A stretch of 64,000 nt of DNA from Takakia lepidozioides (Eukaryota; Streptophyta; Takakiopsida; Takakiales; Takakiaceae): the NCBI GenBank assembly GCA_030704615.1, contig CM060731.1, positions 69,298,756-69,362,755 of the forward strand. The letters run 5' to 3'. The notes under the pieces are model-generated. The model was not told the origin of the DNA and searched no databases. It was given only the letters and a program-made list of their open reading frames with translations. The stretch's first letter is position 1, and the number at the start of each line of letters is the position of its first letter. Positions 12,806-24,169 of the stretch are shown piece by piece. Both the position numbers and the translations under genes were made by a program.

Positions 12806-14072
12806 CTCCCCCCCTGGAGGAGCAGACGCTGCCTGAGTCTGGCGACAATACTGTAAAAAGAGAGAGAGAAATGTAGGTGTAGCTCTAAAGACCTATCTCA
12901 CATCCCAAATTCCTTACATACAGGTCCAGCTTGTCAAGTTTCAAAAGATAATGTTTTCTAGATAATTTACATTCTTCTCAATCTCATACGGGAGCTTTGC
13001 TCTGAGTTTACTTACATTCTCCAGAATGTCAGAACCGAGATTTTCTGGTTTCGTGTTGTGGTCTAGAGCAAGGAAGTCCATGATAAAGGTTTCCCCGCAA
13101 GTGGTTTGCAGTGGGCGTCCTTGAGCTTACGCGTTGTAGGCCAAGGCGGCAAGCAACTCCCATTCGCACCTCTACCTGCACCAGACGTGTGACCAGCAGC
13201 TAGTTTCATATATATCCATGAGACAGTCTTTGATTGCCAAATTGAATCAAGATTGAAAACCGGGATACTGCTAAGCCAGGATGTTGCTGTTCAACAAATG
13301 GTGTTGACAAAGGGGAATGTTGGCATCTGGGCTTACTGCTTAGACAACAGACTCAAGTGCACATTGATAGCCTGTAACAGAGTGCTCTTACCTGTTTAGT
13401 GGGATCTGCTCCCCGCCCCTATCCCCTGCTTCTTTAGAAAATTGACGTAAGTAGATAGAGCCCGCTAGGTATCTCCTACCTTGGACCTTCCCTAGAGGGT
13501 CCACAATCGAACAGTAAGTTGGCAAATTGTGTTGACAACTTAGAGAAATCTTGGTAGGAATATTTGGGAATTCATGATCTGTACAAGTTACAATATATCA
13601 ATGAGAGGACTACAAACCTTGAGATGGATAGCCTTTATGTCCTCAAAGGTGGAGTGGGAGATCAACCCCTGCCATATGCCTTGTCTCTTAGGCATCGTGG
13701 GTATCTCACATCTCCCCTTGACTAGAGGACAATTGATGCGTTCCCCAGGACAATCCGAGGAAAATCCGAAAGTAGCTGTGGTGAGGTCCATCCGCTGTTG
13801 TATCGATTTTCCCATCGCTGTCTACGACTTCCAGGTGCCACGATGTCATCCAACCTCCTCCCTACGGTACACTTACTTGGGATTGTTTGGACAACCATCC
13901 TGATCTCATTAGGCCGGAAGCTGGTAATTGACCCAGAGGCACGTACTGTTATTCTGACCGGCCGAGAGACACCAGAGTAGTCTATATTGACCCTGGCAAT
14001 GGTGCATAGCAAAATGCAATACTGCTGCCCAAGCTCTGGATATGCATTTGAGACCTGAACGTGGACATCACT
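12806..14072. other. Intergenic, no gene recognised
   Basis: Some open frames occur on both strands around 13.57-14.09 kb, the longest 123 codons on the minus strand. None has a recognisable domain, and overlapping frames look equally plausible. A (GA)n tract lies near 12.86 kb. Confidence 0.4.
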
Positions 14073-14299
14073 TCTATTTGACATAGCATCCATTCAAGCG
14101 CCATCTGCGCTTAGATTAACGTGGAAACTCTCGATCAGTATTTAGGCATGACTGAAAACGTTCAGCCTAGACTACAGCCTCGGGTATTATCTATTTGACA
14201 TAGCATCCATTTCCAGAAACACCATCTGTGCTTAAATTGACCTAGACACTCTCGATCAGTATTTAAGCATGACGGAAAACTTTCAGCGTAGTGAACCTG
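14073..14299. repeat. 118-bp tandem duplication
   Basis: CTATTTGACATAGCATCCAT occurs at 14073 and again at 14191. Both copies continue with matching blocks (CTCTCGATCAGTATTTA, GGAAAACNTTCAGC-like ends). The copies differ at scattered positions, so the duplication is not very recent. No coding function is seen. Confidence 0.8.
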
Positions 14300-15371
14300 C
14301 AGGCGAAAGATCCTTTGAAAAAGCATGGACATCCAGGGAAGAAGGAATTGTTACCACAGAATAGGCTTCACGCGGTAACATCGCTAAGTCCTCCCCCAAC
14401 CGCTTCATCCTCCTGCAGTTTCCGAATTATCAGGACCTCCAAGGGGGATCCAAAAGGAGAGAGAGGATCCAAAACTAGAGAGACGGAGGGAGAGAAACTC
14501 TCCCAGAGAGACGAGTTGATCATGCACAGCTACCAAAATCCGTGCACCACGTTAGCAACGATTTGTGTACCAATGTGCTTCAGATACAATAGCTCAGAGT
14601 ATATGCACAAAAGCAGGGGAGAATGCGCGTAGTGAAAGCCCACTTCTGTGGTATGGTAGCGGTGAGCCGGTGCAGAGAGGGACCTTGTGAAAGGTGACAG
14701 CCTCGAGCAGCTCCCTACGGCCGACCGTAGGTGTTAACTAGACAGGCAATTAACAATTAATTGCAATTGTATTCTAATCTCCTCCTCCTCCACTGCATTC
14801 ATGACAAACACTGTAACCCCAAGAATCCCTTCTGAAGTTCTGATCAATATTTGAACAACTGCCCCTTCACTTATCGTTTCTCTCATGGATCCATGGGGGT
14901 CCTTGTGATTACACATTAAGTATGAGCTCCAACGGGGAGTCCAAACTGGATATCAGACGCTCCAACTGGGTCCCATTGCCTGCAATACGTATATAATCGT
15001 GATTCAAGGTAGTTACGGTAGGGTTTTTTCCTATGTATATTTAAAATGCCGAGATCTCAAGAGGTACATACCAGCGAAGACAAAGTAACTGACACGCCAT
15101 GTCAGGTATGGCGCTTTTATATTGTGGCCACGCTTGTCTGAAAGGGACCCAAAGTTTTTTTTTTTCAAAAATCGTGTACATAAATATGCCTCTCAATTTA
15201 AGATAATAGGGTCTTCAATGGGCACGTGCGATGTGGCCGGTGGGCCCCGCGCACGGACGCCTGGCTCCCCAGCACCCCGCCCGCCCCGCCCGCCGCTGCG
15301 CGCGGTCGCCCAGTCGCGGGCGCGGCTGCAGCAACCGCGTCCGCGCCCCCGTCCGCCGCGCGGCCAGTTCC
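14300..15371. other. Non-coding stretch ending in a GC-rich island
   Basis: No gene is recognised. From about 15220 to 15371 the sequence becomes extremely GC-rich, with dense CpG, in contrast to the AT-rich DNA before it. It leads directly into the CAGTCYG motif clusters and may mark the left end or promoter region of the element at 15-27 kb; that is inference. Confidence 0.4.
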
Positions 15372-17330
15372 CCACCCATGAGTCCGCTGCCCTCCAGTCT
15401 GCCAGTCCGCTGCCCAGCAATCTGCCAGTCCACCAGTCTGCCCGTCAGTCCGGTGTTGGCCAGTCCGCTGCCCAGCAGTCCGCCAGTCTGCCCGCCAGTC
15501 CGCTGGCCAGTCCCCTGCCATCCAGTCCACCGACGGCGCATGATCGCCACCGTCCATTCCCATAACCCATCCGAACCCTCCATTTTTAGGGCTGCGAAAA
15601 TGGCAATGATCTTCCCACCAAATCCCGGCCGCTCTCTTTTGACGGCTGTGTGTTGTCCGATATTGCGGTAGGCGTTTCCATACACGCGACTGTTCCTCTT
15701 TTGCACGCGATGTTCATGATGATGATGAAGCGTGTGCTTGAACATGAGAAGTCTGTCTAGGCACTACAGCCACCATCGTGCATATGCTTCCACTATTTTT
15801 GCCTTCTTGTTGTGCTTTCGGGAACCTTCGTTTTATGGTTTGGTTCTATGTCATAAATATGGAAAATGCGGACATCTGTCGTCAATAACGTCTTTTGCTT
15901 GTGATCCGTCATGATACGTTTAGTCCTTTCATACTGCATCCCTCATGAGAGCCGTCACAAGTTTAGTTCGTTAAAGGAACCCATGGGTAACATGGGCGCG
16001 AAAATGGTGGAAGCATATGCACATGGGGGCGTGTATTGCAGATTTCGTATCGGACGATGAGACTGTTTATGTGACCAAGTATAGCGGCTTTCATCCGTCG
16101 TGCATAAGTTGTGGAAAAGGGTGGAGAATCTGAAGAAACCCAGCTTTGTGATGGATCCACATGATATTATATAAGGGATGGCAGCACAAAAAAGCAATTC
16201 GAGTCGTCAAGAAACACCATCCAGTCGTAAGGTCCTCAAACATCCACACGCACCTGCTGAATATAGATGTCTGAGCCACGACAGGAGTAGGTGCAGAATC
16301 GGTACATTGTCGCATTTGCCAGGAGACGGACCAGGCTGAGACAATTGCATCTGCAAATGCGATGTTTGAGGTCTGTTGTGTCGCGAGTCTGTTCACAGTG
16401 GGTCCGCTGGCCCGTCAGTGCTCCGGATATTCCCCTTATCGCGTGCATAACAGTCAGTTTGGAGGCGGTCTGCTGGAAGTCCGTCTGTTGGGATATCAGT
16501 CTGTCGCACTTGTGAATTTGTCAGTTTGTTGTGTCGGAAGTCTGTTGCACTAAGTCTGTTTGACTTCTTATTTTCCATCTGGTCAGTCTTTAGGCTTGTT
16601 CTCCCGCCAGTCTGCCGAAACGTCCGTCTGCTAGACAGTTCTCCTCTATGGATATCAGTCTGTTGGACTGTGCATGCATCAGTCTGTTGTGCCGCGAGTC
16701 TGGGTGTGTTTGACTTTCCTGTTCTCCCCTTACTCTCTTTTGTCTTCATTCCGCTGGCAGGGAAGTGCCTCCAATATGAAGCCGCTTCGCCTCAGCAAAG
16801 CAAATAGTCCGCTGGACTGGCGGTCCGGTGGACTCTCGGCTCGATGGGAAATGAGTCTGCTGCACTTGCGAGGACCGTGGATGAATTTAGTACGATGCGT
16901 TCATTCGGTGGACGTATTCAATGCGATGACGGCGGATAGTTGGCGCCTGTGAAATTGCGGCACGTTGGCAGTGCCATGCCCGCTTTCCCCCTTCTACTTC
17001 TACTTTCTTCTCATGTTCCCTGTACGATCGACTCCATTCTCTTCGCGCCTGTTTCTTCGCACCGTTTTGCACTGTTTTGTCTCTTTGCGTTTCCATCACC
17101 GTAACGAAAGACGACCGTTCTTCCCCAGGTGTGGAGAGTCGCGGTGAGCCGCGAAGCGTCGCAAACACGCTCGTCTTCGTAACAACTTGAAGTTCATCGG
17201 CTCGGTGAGGTTTTCACTTGCTGCGGTGTTTCCATTCCATTATGTGTCTTCTTCTTGCTTAGGGTGAGTCTTTTTATAGGACTTCTATCTGTCGCTCATT
17301 GTCCTTGCACCTTCGTTTCATTCTGCAGCG

Positions 17331-20300
17331 ATGGAGGATGCTTGTGAAAATGGTGGAGCGGACTGGGTGGATTTTGTGCACCAAACCAGACTGAAGAAGG
17401 AGCGAAGGTACTAGTACTCACCAGACGAGTTTGATCATAAAATAGTGGAAGCATTTGTAGACCTCCGCGCCCGGAAGCCCAAAAGCTCGAATTGGCAGAA
17501 GGACAAGCTCTTCTGTCCCTTCTGTGAAGAGGTTATTAAGGACAAAATCCAACTAAATCGGCATTGTGTTGACATGGGTTGCAAGTAGACTGTTGCAATG
17601 ATTCCACGGGATTTCAAGCCTTGGCCGATACTGAAAGAAATGTTGATTGTCAAAGAGGCCACAATGCGCTTGCGCGGATCAGTGCTTGACCCCCGCACTC
17701 TGGAATTAGACGAAGTGCGCGCACGGTATGGCGTCCATTGTGGTGGCCCGTCAATGGAGGATTTGCAAGTGCAGGGAACGCCGGACGTTCCCAGAAAACG
17801 TAAACTGAGTGATGGGGCCCAAAAGAAGGAGAGGCAAAAAAAAGGAGAAGGCTGCAAGGTCTGCTCGCGAGGCAAGGGCAAAATCCACGCAACAGACTGA
17901 ACCCCGTCCTGGGCGGCAGACCCACACCATCAGTACTGATACTGCAAATGAATCTGCTTAGGGCCTGGAAGGGGTGACAAGTCCAGTGGACATTGACTTG
18001 CCTGACCAGACTTGGCAGCAGACTCACACAAATATCGCGACCTATGCCATCGGTTTAGGGTCAAAACCAAAAACTCAACAGAGCACTGAAGGGCCAGTCT
18101 GCCCTGGCACATTGCGCCTCGTTGACTTTGGGCTTTTCCCACCTGAGTGCCCACCAATTGGGGATCCAGACTTCTTCTGTTATTTCTACAGAGTTGCCCA
18201 GTCAGGTCTGCTACGCACATTCATCCGACAGGCGGAACAGAACTGATTGAACAGCTTTGAAGATGAAGATGACGATGATGAAGTAGAGGAGGTAATGGTC
18301 AGTCTGACCGCCCAGTCTGTTCTCTATGTTGTTTGAGTCCATCATCGGGGGGTCACGTTGCCTATTCAGTCTGGTCAGTCCGCTGCGTTCTCTCCTCAGT
18401 CCGCTGGCTCACTCCGCTCATCAGTTAGTCTGTTTTATATCGCTGCATTACTTACTGAGTCCGTTTGTCAATCCGCTGGTCCAGGCCACTGGTATAGTCT
18501 ACTAGTTGCCTCCACCCTACGTACGCACGTTACAGTCTGCTGGTCTGTGAGTCCAGTCCGCTGCATGAGGTGAATATAGAGTCCACGTCCATGTTCATGA
18601 CGTCCAAGTTCTCTGCCGTGTAGCAGGATGAACGTGTTTCTATTCGTAGGGCCATTCAGGCTTGGTGGATACCTAGCAATGATGCTCATTTACAAGCGAC
18701 TGCAGTGCGTGCGGAAGTGGACCGCGTGCGAGAGTACATATTATTGAAGTAACCTGGGTCATCTACTGCTATAGCAGCATTACATATTCAAGACGTGTCG
18801 GGGGGGAATGCGTTTGGGACAGCCGAGTCTGCCATCCAGTAGACTCCCATTCAGCAAGCCGTCATCCAGCAGACTCCCGTTCAGCAGCCTGTCATCCAGC
18901 AGACTCCCAACGAGCAGCCTGTCATCCTGCAGACTCCTCTCCAGGAGCCCATCATGCAGCCAATGCCAATGAGATGTCCTATCATCCAACAGACTGCGGA
19001 CCAGCAAACTGACCAGCAGATTGCCTTTCTCTTACATAGCACGGCGCTTTTTGCAGTTTGGCGATCGTCATCACCGGTAATTTGATCCGGAGCTGAAGAC
19101 CTCACACTTCCCCGGCTTAGGGTGGGAGAAATTAATCCCCATTTGGATTGGCATAATGAGCTCCACCGGATTGTTGTGGACCGCCGGTGGTCATTTGTAC
19201 CCTTTCATTATTCCATGGAGTTTTCTATTGAGGAAGCCAACCATGTTCTAGAAGCCGCCTCTGCTGTTGCCATTGAAGCCACAAGCGACCAAAATGCGCC
19301 GCCTCTACTTGTGCAGCTGATTCTCATGGATGACCCACGGCCTGAAGACCTCAGACATATGCCTATGGCATATCCAACCTTTGGGGTGCGAAGAAAGCAC
19401 TTGTTCGGATTGACTGAGGAGGACTTTGAGCGCATGGCAGCTTCCTTCCTACAACACAGATGGATGCAATTTGGCAATTTCCGCTCATACAACAAGTTGA
19501 TGAAGGATCTGCATAGTTTGAGGATGGACTTACTCCATGGAACAGACCATTCACAGAAGTTTGTGGTGGATGACGCATTGCACTGGTTTGCATTGGTGAT
19601 GGAGCGAGCAATATTCGACATTGTTTTGCAGAATCCCAATGTCTTCAAAGTCCTGTGGTGTGGGATCCCAACTGAAGACCGCATCGGCGCCATTGCTCAT
19701 CTCGATGGAGCATGCCTGTGCCGGCAAATCAAGGACATTGGCCTTGTCGGAAATCTCTTGGAAGGTAAAATGTTATGGGCAATTTTCGTGTTTCAGCTCA
19801 ATTTCTTTTGCCAACTTTTTTACAAGTTCACATTTGCATAAACATGTGTTGCAGGACGAGTTGATCTGGGAGACAAGCAAGTGCAGGCTGCTTTCGACTC
19901 TTTTGCCAGAGGTGCAAGGGACCTTGTCCTGGCTTTACAAGGAGTTCGGGAGACTGTCCAGCAGACTGGCCACAAGAATGTCGAACAACATATTCCCCAC
20001 GACACATGTGGGCAGACTGCCCAAGTCATGGAGACCGAGCATGTGCACCAGACCGTCCCGGGTAATAGGCCGGATCACTCCTAGCAGACTGCCCCGCACA
20101 CACATACTCAGTATGTGCAAACAGTACTGAGCGGGCAGCGAACTTTGCAGACTTTGCAGCAGACCGGAGAACAGACCGGCCAACAGACTGCCCCTCAGCC
20201 GACTGTGCAGCAGACCAGCGAACATGGCCACCAGACTGCCCCTCAGCAGACTGTACAACAGACCGACGAATCCAGCCAGCAGATTGCCCCTCAGCAGACT

Positions 20301-22974
20301 GTGCAACACACTGGCGAACCCACTCAGCAGATGGCCGAGCAGACTATCCAGGAGACTAACAGCCAGTCTGTTCCCTGGATTGTGCAACAGACTCGGATGC
20401 ACTGGCCTCACCGGGACCCTGTGGACGAATTTCTGCTGAGTTCCCAACAACATGTTTTTGGATCTGCCAGTATGAGTGTTTTGACCGAGTCCATTTTTCC
20501 CCCAGGCACATTCACTGAAGACGTCATCAGGTCACCGATAAAGCATTCTTATCCAGCTCTCCGTGGCCTGCCTTCTATGACCTTCCAGCTTAGTCCCGTT
20601 TTCGTGCGCTCAGTGGCGAAAGCGAAAGCCATAGATGAGTCTTACGTGATGACCGAACTCAATCTGGGAACGCAAAACCGTATCATAGATCTTACAGAAG
20701 AGTCTGAGGAAGCAATTGCCGGTGGGTCTTCCATACATATTCTTGATGTTTCCCAAGTCCATGGAGATCCGAACACCCAGCCGGCTGTCCACCAGACTGA
20801 CCAGCACACTGAACAGTGGACACATGGAAGGACTGCCAAGCAACCTGTGGCGGGGCAGCATACTGTCTTCATTGATGAGCAGACTGAACCGCAGACTAAC
20901 CAGCAGACTGCACAGGTCACAGATGGAAGGACTGACCAGGATGGCTCGGAGCGGCAGACTGCACAGCTCAGCTCTGACTGCACAGTTCAGACTGCACGGC
21001 CTGACCAGCACACTGCACACTTCACAAAGGGAAGGATTGACGACCAACCTGCCACCGAGCACATTGCCCACATTGAGGAAGAGATTGAACCGCAGAGTTG
21101 CCAGCAGACTGCACAGTTCACAGACGAAAGGACTGACGAAGAACCGGCGGCCGAGCAGACTGCCCACATTGAGCAACAGACTGAACATGCTGGCAGGCAC
21201 ACTGACAATGAACCACATGCATCGCAGACACCGTCTGGTATAGCGCTAGATTACATGGAGTTTGCTCCCTCACCCCTTGGGCAGGTTGTGTCATTTCCTC
21301 TTTCAGGACTGTTGTTTATGTTTTAGCACATTGTGAAATTGGGCTAATTCGTCATTTTGCTCGGTATCCTCACAGGATGTTCGTCCCTCCGTCGGTAGAC
21401 TGTCTACTTCTGAGGACATGACATCTTCCGCCCATGCTGCAAACGTGGGATCGACAACCAAGAAAGGTGTGGGGGTGAGCACGCCCCCCGATGCGCGGGT
21501 CAGTTCTACGCATGCGACCCACGAAGCTGCAAAGACAGGTCCAGCAAGTGTAAACCTGCTGACCAGCCTCTGTTGCGAAGTAGGGCGGCAGCACTACGTT
21601 TGTCTGCTCTATCCAGCCCGCCTACAGCTGTCCCTGCTTCCCAGGGGAGAGGCAAAGCCAAGAAGCGGACTGTCGTGGACCATGCTGAGGAGGTCGAGGA
21701 GGGTCCGAGTACCAAGAGACCAGCGAATAAAAAGTCTGGCGTCTTTATGAACAAGTACCGCAAGCTGGCCTTGGACATGGACAAAGATGTGGGTCGTTTC
21801 CTGGAGCAGCACAGGTGAGTACTGTGCTCAGTCTCCTCGTCTGTCTTTGTCGTTAAGTGCTTTGCGCTCTGCTGTGGTCAGTCTGCTGCTGGTTTCATCA
21901 TTGTCTGTTGTGGTTAGTCTTGTCAGTCTGATGAATTGTTCAGCCTGTAGAATGTTTGGTACCATGTTGACGTCAGTCTGTTCAGTACATGAGGCTTCCC
22001 GAAGGATGGTCTGCTCTGTGCAGGATGGGTGCTCGGTTTGGCAAAACACATGCTCTGCACGTGAAGGCGGGTAATTCCATGCTGATGTTTTTTGAAGAGG
22101 ACCCACGGTTTGAATGCGGACTGTCGCCGGATGACATAAAGGCGCTCCAGAAGGTTGAGTCAGAGTGCACAGATAGACTCCTGGAGCTGTGGTGTCGATT
22201 CTATGAGAAATCGGTTGAGGCTGCGTTCACCAACACTATTGCTGTTCTTCCAACATCGATGTGGACGGTGTTGAAGTCATTGGGGGTGGGGCAACATGAA
22301 AGCCTTCTGGAGGTCTTGAAAGGTTGCCTCAGCACTGAATGACTGGGCAATGACTTGAAAGAGTGCGATTTCATTTTGGTGCCAATTGGGGACGAGTAAG
22401 AACTCTTCCGAGTCTGCTGAGACTGTCTCCTGAGTCATAGTCTGGTTTCGTAGTGTCGTCTTGACTCTGAGTGATTAATTTGACCTCTGTATTTGTGCAG
22501 TGGACTGGGTTTGAAGATTGAGTCTGCTGAGTGGTCGGTCTGCTGAGTGTCAGTCTGCTGAGTCTACCCATCATGATTGTGCAATGACGCCATGTTGTTT
22601 GATACCATTGCAGGGGGCACTGGAGTGTTTGTATCATCGACCTCCGCAAGGGCTGTTACACTCACCTGAACTCTATCAGGGACTCGCATAAATGTCCCTT
22701 TGTTCTAGGGTGGATTCGGAAGCTTCATGCTGGGTGCTTAGGGTACTCGATGGACTCACCAGAGTGGCATGAGATTGTCCAAGCATTTCAGTTCCACGCG
22801 CCTGATGTGCCCCAACAACCATTCAGCTGGGAGTGTGGCTTTTACGTCATGTCATTCATTCAAGTGTTTTATGAGTGGGTAAAAGTCAGAGCAAATGTCT
22901 CCAAGACTGCAAAACCAGAGAGAGGAACACCTTTCACAAAGGACTGGTTTACTTTCAAGTTTGCACTTGGGTAG
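17331..22974 (+). pseudogene. Ulp1-like (C48) protease gene of the Mutator-like element, broken
   Basis: Six exons can be followed: 17331-18291, 18627-19764, 19855-21284, 21376-21814, 22024-22395 and 22614-22974. Exon 1 encodes a C2H2-like finger (FCPFCEEVIKDKIQLNRHC). Exon 2 holds a Q-Q-T-P repeat and a helical domain (RWSFVPFHYSMEFSIEEANH). Exon 3 is a long Gln-Thr-rich tract. Exons 5-6 hold the protease core: CDFILVPIGD, then GHWSVCIIDLR, then PFSWECGFYVM with the nucleophile Cys. The usual Asp of the LDSL-type motif reads Asn (HLNSI). In-frame stops: TAG 17412, 17586, 17959, 18840, 20082; TGA 18244, 19083, 22340; TAA 18750. Homopolymer frameshifts are inferred near 17836-17843 and in exon 4 near the C-run at about 21483. 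C48 enzymes cleave SUMO-type conjugates; the element's use of it is unknown. Confidence 0.8.
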
Positions 22975-23209
22975 TGAATGCAGTGTGCCCAGTATATTGT
23001 GCGGGGGTTGGACAATGTAGAGAAACTGCTCTCATGAGTATGATGTACTTGTCCTGTGAAGTCTATGTACCGAAATAAAATTGCGAGTCTTTTCGTTACT
23101 ATTCCAGTGGTGATGAGCACTTTTGTGTACTGTGGGTGCTGGCATGTTTTGTAATGTTGTCACTAAACTCAATGGACACAATGGTGTCATTTTTCCATGC
23201 ACTATGCAC

Positions 23210-23670
23210 CCGAGTCTGCTGAGCTTGAATGTGCGAGCAGTACGCTGCCGAGGCTAGGACTGGTTCTGGTACCTAGTCTGGTAGGCACCATGTCCATGAC
23301 TCCGCTGGGACGCTGGATTGGCATGAGTCGTTAGGGAGGTAGTCCACTGGAGCCTGTCCATTTTGAGTCTGCTGTTGTGGATGAGTCTGCTTGAGACTTA
23401 GTCTGTCCAGCAGTCTGTTGGAAGAGTTGCAGGGATGAGGTGGAAGTGTGGTGAGCAGACTTTTGGAATGGGCAGCAGACTGACCAGCAGACTGGCTTAC
23501 TGGCGCTCGCAGTCTGTTGACTGTGACTCTGTTGGGAGACTGCGTGAGTCCGTTGGGAGACTATGCTTGGGAGACTGTGTGGGAGTCAGTTGGGAGACTG
23601 GAGGAGTCCGTTGGGAGACTGTGCATTAGTCCATTGCGGACTTGTATTTCAGAAAGGGACAATGCTATCA
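23210..23670 (+). repeat. GAGTCCGTTGGGAGACTG imperfect tandem cluster
   Basis: Between the 3' ends of the two convergent genes the motif becomes a denser, near-tandem form. GAGTCCGTTGGGAGACTG-like units are repeated about four times between 23535 and 23632. This is the most regular part of the motif system, with direct and complementary half-motifs (AGTCYG and AGACTG) side by side. Confidence 0.7.
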
Positions 23671-23868
23671 GAGGAATTGCAGACTTATATTGTCTTCTTC
23701 GTGACACCTACACGACGTGAAACCTTGTCTCTTTTCGAGGAATTGCAGACTTATATTGTCTTCTCTGTGACACCTACACAACATGAAACCTTGTCTCTCT
23801 TCGAGGCATTGCAGACTTATATTGTCTTCTTCGTGACATCTACACGACTTGAAACCTTGCGAATTTTC
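23671..23868 (+). repeat. Three 66-bp tandem repeats
   Basis: Units start at 23671, 23737 and 23803, each beginning GAGGMATTGCAGACTTATAT and differing at a handful of bases. The period is a multiple of three, and the plus strand stays open through all three (22-residue unit with ELQTYIVFFVT). This lies in the gap between the two convergent transposon genes. Coding status is unproven; it may be 3' non-coding sequence of the element. Confidence 0.85.
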
Positions 23869-24169
23869 GAGTATATATGTGCTGCAGGTGCAGGTGCAAA
23901 CACCCTCTTGCTGGTTCTCCGCAAACCCTAGGCCGGGTTTTCCAGGCCTCCACGAAATCTCGTCTCCTTTTCAGAGACATGTTGTTGTTGTCGTTCAGAG
24001 GACGGAAAGCCTTCGCTGCCGTAGGGTGCAACATTCCAGCCGCACTTTTCGCCAGGATATCAACGAGCTGACCTCTGCACATATGAAGAGCAGATCAGGC
24101 ATGTGCCTCCAGGTATTTGTCATCACCTACAATGCGAAGTATGTCCGCGAATTCTTATTCCATTGAGGC

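Noticed and set aside
15372-15536. CRISPR-like appearance of regularly repeated short motifs
   Set aside because: Spacing is irregular, units are far too short and degenerate, and the DNA is plant nuclear.
15193-15745. Overlapping open frames of 75-176 codons on both strands in GC-rich and CAGTCYG-rich DNA
   Set aside because: They are open in several frames at once because of base composition and the repeated motif; no domain, and no consistent codon structure.
20610-21218. Long minus-strand open frame opposite the Gln-Thr-rich exon
   Set aside because: Produced by the reverse complement of the CAGCAGACTG repeats; sense-strand splice phases support the Ulp1-like gene.
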